From Pseudomonadota bacterium (lineage in GTDB: Bacteria; Pseudomonadota; Gammaproteobacteria; Burkholderiales; Burkholderiaceae_C): 11,230 nt of DNA. Below the pieces are notes generated by a model. That model had not been told where the DNA came from and searched no databases. It saw nothing but the letters and a program-made list of their open reading frames with translations. Positions 5,951-11,230 of this stretch are shown here, piece by piece. Every line of letters begins with the position of its first letter. The stretch's first letter is position 1. The stretch is taken from assembly GCA_023460715.1 (NCBI GenBank), contig JAEWPH010000306.1:1-11230 (forward strand), written 5' to 3'. The position numbers and the translations under genes are program-made.

Positions 5951-7753
5951 TCAGAGGGCCGCGCTCTGGTGGAAGCGCCGGCTGCTGTCGTAGGGAAAAA
6001 CGTCGGGCACGTGGCCGGCGCGGATGCGGGCCTGGTGGCCCTGCCAGAACTGCGGGTCCAGCAGGTCGGCGTGGTGCTGCATGAAGACCTCGCGCACCGC
6101 GTCATTGCCCAGCAGGAAGGGGGCGAAGGTCTCGGGAAAGATGTCGCGCGGGCCCACCGACCACCACACCTCGCCGCTCATCTCGTCCTCTTCGTTGCGC
6201 GGCGCAGGCACGCTGCGGAAGTGGCAGTCGGTGAGGTACTCGATCTCGTCGTAGTCGTAGAACACGACCTTGCCGTGGCGCGTCATGCCGAAGTTCTTCC
6301 ACAGCATGTCGCCGGGAAAGATGTTGGCGGCCACCAGGTCCTTGATCGCGTTGCCGAACTCGACCACGCAGTGCTCCAGCTGCGCGCGGGCAGCGGGCTG
6401 CGCCAGGCCGGCGTCGAAGGCCTCCTGCAGGTGCAGGTTGAGCGGCACCATGCGCCGCTCAATGTAGAGGTGCTTGAGAATGACCTCCATGCGTCCGTCG
6501 CCGTCCCGGTCGCTGATCTCCAACTGGCTGGGCGCGAACTGCTCGATCTCGGCCACCAGCGCATCGCTGAAACGCTCGCGCGGGAAAGCCACCTCGCTGT
6601 ACTCCAGGGTGTCGGCCATGCGGCCCACGCGGTCGTGCTGCTTGACCAGCAGGTACTTGGCCTTGACCTGCTCGCGCGTGGTGTCCTTGGCGTGGTGGTG
6701 ATGGTCCTTGATGAGCTTGAAAACGTACGGGAAGGAGGGCAGATCGAACACCAGCATCACCATGCCCTTGATGCCGGGCGCCAGGCGAAACCGATCGCTG
6801 GAGTAGCGCAGGTGGTGCAGGAAGTCGCGGTAGAACAGCGTCTTGCCCTGTTTGCCCAGGCCGAGCGCGGTGTAGATCTCGGCCCGCGGCTTGCGCGGCA
6901 TCAGACTGCGCAGGAAGTGGACATACGCGCTGGGGATCTCCATGTCCACCATGAAGTAGGCCCGCGCAAAGCTGAACAGCATCTGCAGGTCATCCTCGCC
7001 GCAGAGGAGCGCGTCGATGTGCAGCAGGCCCTGTTCGCCGTGCAGGATCGGCAGCGCGAAGGCCAGTTCGGTGTAGCCGTTGATGATCTTGCCTACCGCA
7101 TAGGCGCCCTTGTTGCGGTAGAAGAGGCTGGACAGTACCTGGATCTGGAAGTTGGTGCGGCGCTTGGCACCACCGAGCGCACGCTGCAATGCTTGAGCCA
7201 CCAGCGCGGCATCCCGCGGCAGGTCGTCGAACCCGCACTGCAGGCGGAAGTTGTGGACGATGCGCTCCATGGCCGGCGCGAGGTCCTCGCCCTCGGGGTA
7301 GTAGACGCGGTACGCCGGTGTCGCCCCGGGTCGGTCGTCTTCCAGGTATTCGGTGCTGACCGCGGGGCGCACGAAGATGAAATCGTTGTGGAAGTGCGTG
7401 CGGTGCAGGATCTTGGTGGTAACGGAGTTGAAGAAGGTCTCCGCCAGCTCGGCCTGGTGGTGGTCCACGAGCAGGCCGATGTAATGCAGCTTGACCTGCT
7501 GCCAGACCTCCATGGGCTGCTCGCCCGCGTGCAGGTGGTGCTCCAGATGGTGCACGCACTCTTTCACGCGTTCGTCATAGAAGGCGATGCGCGCACTCTG
7601 CCCGCGTTGCTGGCCATGCCAGTCGGCGGCTTCGAAGCGGGACTTGGCCTGCGCCGTCTCCGCACGGAACAGGCGGTAGTGCCGGGCGAAGCCGTCCATC
7701 ATCGCCTGCGAGATCGCGTAGGCGGTGGCGGAGTCGGGACGCGGGGGAAACAC
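5951..7753 (-). CDS. aceK: Isocitrate dehydrogenase kinase/phosphatase AceK
   Basis: The 600-aa protein is the bifunctional enzyme that phosphorylates and dephosphorylates isocitrate dehydrogenase, switching isocitrate between the TCA cycle and the glyoxylate bypass. The N-terminal regulatory half includes [10 protein letters not shown] (40-49). In the kinase-like half are [18 protein letters not shown] (333-350) with the ATP-lysine candidate K346, [12 protein letters not shown] (371-382) with D374, [10 protein letters not shown] (430-439) with E432, [11 protein letters not shown] (479-489) with D482 and N487, and VFYDYDEI (497-504) with D500 and D502. These match the conserved residues known from E. 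coli AceK. A four-histidine run (351-354) follows K346, where I remember a proline-rich linker in related bacteria. The start is GTG at 7753, supported by GAGG at 7760-7763 six bases upstream. No aceA or aceB is in the window. It lies 60 bp after carbonic anhydrase and 28 bp before the thiolase. Confidence 0.96.
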   Translation of the reverse strand: MFPPRPDSATAYAISQAMMDGFARHYRLFRAETAQAKSRFEAADWHGQQRGQSARIAFYDERVKECVHHLEHHLHAGEQPMEVWQQVKLHYIGLLVDHHQAELAETFFNSVTTKILHRTHFHNDFIFVRPAVSTEYLEDDRPGATPAYRVYYPEGEDLAPAMERIVHNFRLQCGFDDLPRDAALVAQALQRALGGAKRRTNFQIQVLSSLFYRNKGAYAVGKIINGYTELAFALPILHGEQGLLHIDALLCGEDDLQMLFSFARAYFMVDMEIPSAYVHFLRSLMPRKPRAEIYTALGLGKQGKTLFYRDFLHHLRYSSDRFRLAPGIKGMVMLVFDLPSFPYVFKLIKDHHHHAKDTTREQVKAKYLLVKQHDRVGRMADTLEYSEVAFPRERFSDALVAEIEQFAPSQLEISDRDGDGRMEVILKHLYIERRMVPLNLHLQEAFDAGLAQPAARAQLEHCVVEFGNAIKDLVAANIFPGDMLWKNFGMTRHGKVVFYDYDEIEYLTDCHFRSVPAPRNEEDEMSGEVWWSVGPRDIFPETFAPFLLGNDAVREVFMQHHADLLDPQFWQGHQARIRAGHVPDVFPYDSSRRFHQSAAL

Positions 7754-7813
7754 TGCGGGCCTCGTGGTGGTCTTGACTGCGCCGTGCCGAATCCCGCCCG
7801 CCTGCTGCCGGCG

Positions 7814-8476
7814 TCAGCCGCGCCGCGCCTGGGCGACGCCCTCGACCGCCGCCTTGTACACGGCATCCAGCCCCTCGGTGCCCGAGACGGTCATGTGCAG
7901 GTTGTTGATCAGGCCGTCCTTGAGCCCGTAGCACCAGCCGTGCAGCGTCACCTTGTCGCCGCGGGACCAGGCGTCGGACATCACGGTGGTCTGCGCGATG
8001 TTCACCACCTGCTCGATGGCATTGAGTTCGCACAGCACGTCGTGCCGCCATTGCGGGTCGATGGAGGCGATGAGTTCGCGGTGGCGGTCACGCACATCCT
8101 TCACGTGGCGGATCCAGTTGTCGGCCAGGCCGACGCGCAGGTCCTCCAGAGCGGCCAGCACGCCGCCGCAGCCGTAATGGCCGACGACCATGAGGTGCTC
8201 GATGTGCAACTGGTCCACCGCGTACTGGATGGTGGAAAGGCAGTTCAGATCGGTCGGCACCACCACGTTGGCCACATTGCGGTGCACGAACACCTCGCCC
8301 GGTTCTAGGCCCGTGATCTGGTTGGCAGGCACGCGGCTGTCCGAGCAGCCCACCCACATGTACTTCGGCTTTTGCTGGGACAGGAGCCCGGTGAAGAATC
8401 CGGGACGCTCGCGCTCCATCTGGGCCGCCCACGCTCGGTTGTGGACAAAGAGGTCGTCGATGGAGGAGGTCGTCAT
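7814..8476 (-). CDS. can: Beta-class carbonic anhydrase
   Basis: The 220-aa protein interconverts CO2 and bicarbonate. The zinc ligands of the beta class are visible: C44 and D46 in VGCSDSRVP (42-50), with R48 pairing the aspartate, and H100 and C103 in VVGHYGCGGV (97-106). HRNVANVV (65-72) is the usual loop, and the length matches bacterial Can. No signal peptide is seen, so it should be cytosolic. The ATG at 8476 has only a purine-rich AAGAAAG upstream, a weak ribosome site, but it gives the normal SSIDDLFVHNRAW N-terminus. It begins 28 bp after the isovaleryl-CoA dehydrogenase stop, so it is almost surely in the same transcript. In that setting it may provide bicarbonate for a biotin-dependent acyl-CoA carboxylase encoded elsewhere; this is inference. 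Confidence 0.94.
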   Translation of the reverse strand: MTTSSIDDLFVHNRAWAAQMERERPGFFTGLLSQQKPKYMWVGCSDSRVPANQITGLEPGEVFVHRNVANVVVPTDLNCLSTIQYAVDQLHIEHLMVVGHYGCGGVLAALEDLRVGLADNWIRHVKDVRDRHRELIASIDPQWRHDVLCELNAIEQVVNIAQTTVMSDAWSRGDKVTLHGWCYGLKDGLINNLHMTVSGTEGLDAVYKAAVEGVAQARRG

Positions 8477-8504
8477 GCGTCTGGCTTTCTTCAGGGATCA
8501 GGGG

Positions 8505-9695
8505 TTAGCAGGTTTCTGCAAACAGTTCGCGGCCGATCAGCATGCGGCGGATCTCGCTGGTGCCCGCGCCGATTTCGTACAGCTTGGCATCGCGCCACAG
8601 GCGGCCCAGGGGGTACTCGTTGATGTAGCCGTTGCCGCCGTGGATCTGCACGCCCTCGCCCGCCATCCAGGTGGCCTTCTCGGCGCACCACAGAATCACG
8701 CTGGCGCAGTCCTTGCGCACCTGACGCACGTGGTCCGCGCCCAGGAGATCGAGGTTCTTGGCGACGGTGTAGGCAAACGAGCGGCCGGCCTGCAGCACGG
8801 TGTACATGTCCGCCACCTTGCCCTGGATCAGCTGGAACTCGCCGATGCTTTGGCCGAACTGCTTGCGGTCGTGAATATAAGGCACCACGTTGTCCATCAC
8901 CGACTGCATGATGCCCAGTGGCCCGCCCGTGAGCACAGCGCGTTCGTAGTCCAGACCGCTCATCAGCACCTTGGCGCCGTTGTTCACGCCGCCCAGCACC
9001 TGGGAAGCCGGTACCTCCACGTTCTCGAACACCAACTCGCCCGTGTGGCTGCCGCGCATGCCCAGCTTGTCCAGCTTCTGGGCGACGGAAAAACCGGGCA
9101 TGCCCTTCTCGATCAGAAAAGCGGTGACGCCGCGCGCGCCGAGTTCTGGCTCCGTCTTGGCGTAGACCACCAGCGTGTCGGCATCCGGGCCATTGGTAAT
9201 CCACATCTTCGTGCCGTTGAGCAGGTAGTAGCCGCCCTTGTCCTCGGCCTTCAGCTTCATGCTGATCACGTCGGAACCAGCGCCAGGCTCGCTCATGGCC
9301 AGTGCGCCCACGTGCTCGCCGGAGATCAGGCGCGGCAGGTACTTCTGCTTCTGCTCTTCGGAGCCATTGCGGTTGATCTGGTTCACGCACAGGTTGCTGT
9401 GCGCGCCGTAGGACAGGCCAACGGATGCACTGGCGCGCGAGATTTCCTCCATCGCCACCATGTGCGCCAGGTAGCCCATGGCCGCGCCGCCATACTGCTC
9501 CGGCACGGTGATTCCGAGCACGCCCAAGTCACCCATCTTGCGCCACAGGTCCATGGGGAACTGGTCGGAGCGGTCGATCTCGGCGGCGCGAGGGGCGATT
9601 TCTGCTTGTGCGAAATCATGGACGGCATCCCGCAGTGCGTCGATGTCGTCACCCAGTTGGAAATTCAGGCCGGGCAGGTTGGCCGGTGCGGTCAT
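8505..9695 (-). CDS. liuA: Isovaleryl-CoA dehydrogenase
   Basis: The 396-aa flavoenzyme oxidises isovaleryl-CoA to 3-methylcrotonyl-CoA in leucine breakdown. Family marks are [15 protein letters not shown] (64-78), [14 protein letters not shown] (94-107), the flavin-binding [10 protein letters not shown] (134-143), WITNGPDAD (165-173) and [16 protein letters not shown] (211-226). The catalytic glutamate is E251 in [15 protein letters not shown], the position specific to isovaleryl-CoA dehydrogenases. The spot used by other acyl-CoA dehydrogenases reads [12 protein letters not shown], with glycine replacing the base, as expected for this subfamily. The ATG at 9695 has AGGAG at 9702-9706 six bases upstream. 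It is preceded by the thioesterase (62-bp gap) and followed by carbonic anhydrase. Control by the MerR regulator upstream is inferred from gene order. The partners liuB, liuC, liuD and liuE are not in the window. Confidence 0.95.
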   Translation of the reverse strand: MTAPANLPGLNFQLGDDIDALRDAVHDFAQAEIAPRAAEIDRSDQFPMDLWRKMGDLGVLGITVPEQYGGAAMGYLAHMVAMEEISRASASVGLSYGAHSNLCVNQINRNGSEEQKQKYLPRLISGEHVGALAMSEPGAGSDVISMKLKAEDKGGYYLLNGTKMWITNGPDADTLVVYAKTEPELGARGVTAFLIEKGMPGFSVAQKLDKLGMRGSHTGELVFENVEVPASQVLGGVNNGAKVLMSGLDYERAVLTGGPLGIMQSVMDNVVPYIHDRKQFGQSIGEFQLIQGKVADMYTVLQAGRSFAYTVAKNLDLLGADHVRQVRKDCASVILWCAEKATWMAGEGVQIHGGNGYINEYPLGRLWRDAKLYEIGAGTSEIRRMLIGRELFAETC

Positions 9696-9757
9696 AGGTG
9701 TCTCCTGGTTGTTGTGATGGAAGAGAGATGGAGGGGGAACACGTGGACGCGACGGGC

Positions 9758-10216
9758 TCAGGCCGGAACACTGCTGCGGCCGACCACGGCCATCAACGTG
9801 CATCCCATCGTGGCCACCAGCGTCTCCCGCCCGTGGTCGAGCGCAAAAGCTTGGCCCTCGGCAAAGGTGATCGTGTGCCAGGGTTTGATGACGCGCCCCT
9901 GCATGCGAAACGACTGGCCGCGGGCGGGGGCCAGCAAATTGATCTTGAACTCGATGGTCAGCACGGCGGCGTCTTCGGCCATCAGCGTGAAGGCGGCATA
10001 ACCGCAGGCAGAATCGAGCGCCGTCGCGACCATGCCGGCATGCAGAAAGCCGTGCTGCTGCGTCAAGGAGGGCGCCCAGTCTAGGGCGATATCCACAGCA
10101 CCCGCTTCGATGCGTTCGAGACGCGCTGCAAGCGTGGCCATGGCGCCCTGCAGGGCAAAGCTGTCACGGACCCGATCCGCGTAGTTCGGAGTTTTAGGCT
10201 CAAACACCGTCGTCAC
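9758..10216 (-). CDS. PaaI-family hotdog thioesterase
   Basis: The 152-aa protein has the single-domain hotdog pattern of PaaI-type acyl-CoA thioesterases: [23 protein letters not shown] (53-75) with the HG...H.G loop and D68 as the likely catalytic acid, then [12 protein letters not shown] (89-100), which lines the active-site tunnel. It probably hydrolyses acyl-CoA esters to free CoA, perhaps relieving acyl-CoA build-up in the same pathway; the substrate is unknown. The start is taken as GTG at 10216, 12 bp after the regulator's stop. There is no good ribosome site, only CTAG directly before it, so coupling to the regulator is possible. A start at the internal ATG (residue 26) would remove the conserved [11 protein letters not shown] and is less likely. 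Confidence 0.87.
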   Translation of the reverse strand: MTTVFEPKTPNYADRVRDSFALQGAMATLAARLERIEAGAVDIALDWAPSLTQQHGFLHAGMVATALDSACGYAAFTLMAEDAAVLTIEFKINLLAPARGQSFRMQGRVIKPWHTITFAEGQAFALDHGRETLVATMGCTLMAVVGRSSVPA

Positions 10217-10228
10217 CTAGCGCACCGG

Positions 10229-10642
10229 TCAGTGGGCCGCCTTGTGCACGCGCCCTTCCGGCGTTCGCTGCAGCAGTGCCTGGGCCTCGGCCTCGTGCTC
10301 GCGGATTTCTTCAAGGTTGGCCTGCAGATCGGCCATTTGCGCTTCCAGCTTGCCGCGGTGCTGTGCCAGCACCTCGAGAAACTTGCGCAGTTGGACGCCG
10401 GTATCCCGGGGGCTGTCGTAGAGATCGATGATTTCCTTGGCCTCTACCAATGAAAGGCCCAAGCGCTTAGCCCGCAGAGTGAGCCGCAAACGCGTGCGGT
10501 CCCGTGCTGTATATACGCGGTTGCGCCCTCCCGGTCCGGTGCGCTCGGGCTGCAGCAGGCCCATGTCCTCATAGAAGCGCATGGCCCGCGTCGTGAGATC
10601 GAACTCCTTCGCCAGATCTCCGATGGTGTAGGTGATGGACAT
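10229..10642 (-). CDS. liuR: MerR-family regulator, LiuR-like
   Basis: The 137-aa protein has an N-terminal winged helix-turn-helix (YTIGDLAKEFDLTTRAMRFYEDMGLL, about 5-30), the wing at GPGGRNRVYTARDR (36-49), and a long dimerisation coiled coil at about 86-125. It has no cysteine at all, so it is not a metal-sensing or thiol-sensing MerR. LiuR is the MerR-type regulator of branched-chain amino acid catabolism in proteobacteria. Its place as first gene before isovaleryl-CoA dehydrogenase supports that name; the effector is unknown and may be an acyl-CoA. The ATG at 10642 has no strong ribosome site, but it gives the normal family N-terminus. A near-perfect inverted repeat 61 bp upstream is a good candidate for its own operator, which would give autoregulation. 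Confidence 0.88.
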   Translation of the reverse strand: MSITYTIGDLAKEFDLTTRAMRFYEDMGLLQPERTGPGGRNRVYTARDRTRLRLTLRAKRLGLSLVEAKEIIDLYDSPRDTGVQLRKFLEVLAQHRGKLEAQMADLQANLEEIREHEAEAQALLQRTPEGRVHKAAH

Positions 10643-10696
10643 GGAACAGCAGCCCGGGAAAATTGATGAGGCACGGGAGTGAAGGCAATCTCGCGC

Positions 10697-10726
10697 ATCT
10701 CAAATTGACGTTTACGTTAACGTCAA
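10697..10726 (-). promoter_or_regulatory. Putative promoter of the liuR operon
   Basis: Read on the - strand, TTGACG (10726-10721) is a near-consensus -35 box. With an 18-bp spacer the -10 position reads TGAGAT (10702-10697), only 3 of 6 matches, and other spacers are no better. A good -35 with a poor or oddly spaced -10 is usual for MerR-controlled promoters. The start of transcription would be about 45-50 bp before the liuR ATG. Confidence 0.4.
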
Positions 10727-10727
10727 T
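10704..10727. promoter_or_regulatory. Inverted-repeat operator, probable LiuR site
   Basis: ATTGACGTT (10704-10712) and AACGTCAAT (10719-10727) are perfect 9-bp inverted arms around the 6-bp spacer TACGTT. An overlapping, shifted palindrome ACGTTAACGT (10714-10723) is also perfect, so the site can be read in two registers. Its AT-rich content contrasts with the GC-rich surroundings. Its place just upstream of a MerR-type gene and over the likely -35 box supports operator function. It resembles, from memory, LiuR motifs built on ACGT(T)AACGT. Binding is not shown by sequence alone. Confidence 0.7.
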
Positions 10728-10732
10728 ACTAT
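10705..10732 (+). promoter_or_regulatory. Possible divergent promoter through the operator
   Basis: On the + strand the left operator arm holds TTGACG (10705-10710), and TACTAT (10727-10732) lies 16 bp downstream, matching 4 of 6 bases of a sigma-70 -10 box. This would drive transcription away from liuR into the gene-free right edge. No obvious coding target is present before the terminator at 11195, so any product could be a non-coding RNA or a leader for a gene outside the window. Confidence 0.3.
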
Positions 10733-11190
10733 CCGATCTGCATGAATTGGGGAAGTGAAGTCCAACTCGCCAATGACGAAAGGCATGCAGCGCCCTGCTT
10801 GCATGCATCGGACCCTCGGTGCCGGTCAACGCGCTTACCAGCAGCATCCTGCTGATCGATCAGCTTTGAGGATTACGTCGGCGGTGTACATCACTTCGAG
10901 GCAAGACCGCCACGCATTCTGAGACCACTAGCAGCGAGCTCTTAAACAACAAGGGCCTGTTGTCCGGCAGCCGCCCAGCATGGTGAGGAAGTTTTTCGTA
11001 GCCCGGTGGTGTCCGCGGCCTGCCGGTGCTGCCGCGCGGCCTTGTCCATCATCGCGCGGCCGGCTGATGATGACCTGGCGCAGCGGCCTGAGGGATGTTC
11101 TGGGCATCACAGGGGGCGGCGCCATCTAGGAGCGCCTTAGCGACGCAGCATGGGCGATCACTCCTCTGACGGGATGCGCCGCCGCAAAGC
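10733..11190. other. Gene-free stretch with several small palindromes
   Basis: No reading frame here looks coding on either strand. Palindromes include GCATGCA/TGCATGC (10783-10789/10800-10806), the perfect 14-bp GCTGATCGATCAGC (10851-10864), ACAACA/TGTTGT (10946-10951/10958-10963) and CATCATC/GATGATG (11047-11053/11066-11072). None is followed by a T-run. The stretch may be decayed gene remnants, or the leader or tail of a neighbour outside the window. Confidence 0.45.
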
Positions 11191-11194
11191 AAAA

Positions 11195-11224
11195 CGCCCT
11201 TCTACTCGTTAGAGCAGAAGGGCG
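11195..11224. terminator. Strong hairpin terminator, probably bidirectional
   Basis: CGCCCTTCT (11195-11203) pairs perfectly with AGAAGGGCG (11216-11224). Inside it, CTC/GAG (11205-11207/11212-11214) closes a GTTA loop after one mismatch. On the - strand the stem is followed by TTTT (11194-11191), and on the + strand by GTTT at the window edge. The better T-tract is on the - strand, so it most likely ends a - strand gene lying to the right of the window. It would also insulate the liuR operon from that gene. Confidence 0.8.
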
Positions 11225-11230
11225 GTTTGG

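Noticed and set aside
5923..6105. N-terminal extension of the thiolase
   Set aside because: It overlaps the 3' end of aceK out of frame. The ATG at 5922 has a strong AGGAG and gives the normal thiolase N-terminus.
5969..8308. A 779-codon open frame on the + strand
   Set aside because: It runs antisense to aceK and carbonic anhydrase, both with intact catalytic motifs. High-GC genes commonly leave long open frames on the opposite strand, and its translation (rich in H, V, Q, R, A) matches no known fold.
8190..10001. A 603-codon open frame on the + strand
   Set aside because: It is antisense to carbonic anhydrase, isovaleryl-CoA dehydrogenase and the thioesterase, with composition typical of an antisense shadow.
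10928..11125. A 65-codon - strand frame in the right non-coding region
   Set aside because: No recognisable motif, no ribosome site seen, and it crosses several palindromes; probably chance.
11067..11129. Short + strand peptide frame ending LRDVLGITGGGAI before a TAG
   Set aside because: It looks faintly protein-like, but only about 20 codons follow the ATG and upstream codons match nothing I know. It could be a gene remnant, too weak to call.

Overview
The window looks like a high-GC betaproteobacterial chromosome, most likely family Comamonadaceae (Acidovorax or a relative). This rests on protein similarity recalled from memory, the GC-rich codon use, and two kinds of intergenic repeat I associate with that family; no database search was possible. 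One gene lies on the + strand at the left (422-901). Ten genes on the - strand fill 987-10642 almost without gaps. Two non-coding stretches flank them (1-421 and 10643-11230).

Left edge: positions 114-382 form a 269-bp element with 28-bp terminal inverted repeats (26 of 28 matching) and two long internal hairpins, so it can fold as a three-way junction. It encodes nothing convincing and resembles a MITE-like or REP-like non-autonomous element. It ends 39 bp before a small YetF/DUF421 membrane protein gene. Between that gene and the convergent acyl-CoA dehydrogenase is a short hairpin repeat. A second, diverged copy of it lies at 2853-2899, where it supplies the stop codon of one gene and the leader of the next.

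Main block, in transcription order (right to left): a LiuR-like MerR regulator, a PaaI-type hotdog thioesterase (GTG start), isovaleryl-CoA dehydrogenase, beta-carbonic anhydrase, AceK (isocitrate dehydrogenase kinase/phosphatase, GTG start), and acetyl-CoA acetyltransferase. After an 83-bp gap come an uncharacterised 365-aa protein overlapping by ATGA with an FMN-dependent PPOx-type flavoprotein, a C-factor-like short-chain dehydrogenase, and a short-chain-type acyl-CoA dehydrogenase. The first six genes suggest leucine/isovalerate catabolism. Isovaleryl-CoA dehydrogenase does the first committed oxidation. Carbonic anhydrase could supply bicarbonate to a methylcrotonyl-CoA carboxylase (not in the window). 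The thiolase could cleave acetoacetyl-CoA. AceK could steer the resulting acetyl-CoA into the glyoxylate bypass. This metabolic reading is inference from gene order and families.

Upstream of the regulator, 10704-10727 is a near-perfect inverted repeat (9-bp arms, 6-bp spacer), the likely operator. Each arm contains TTGACG on its own strand, so it could carry -35 boxes in both directions. The remaining 500 bp to the right edge holds several small palindromes, no convincing gene, and a strong hairpin terminator at 11195-11224. I found no CRISPR array, tRNA, rRNA or defence system. The least explained items are the cloverleaf element, the bidirectional operator, and the coupled uncharacterised gene/flavoprotein pair.
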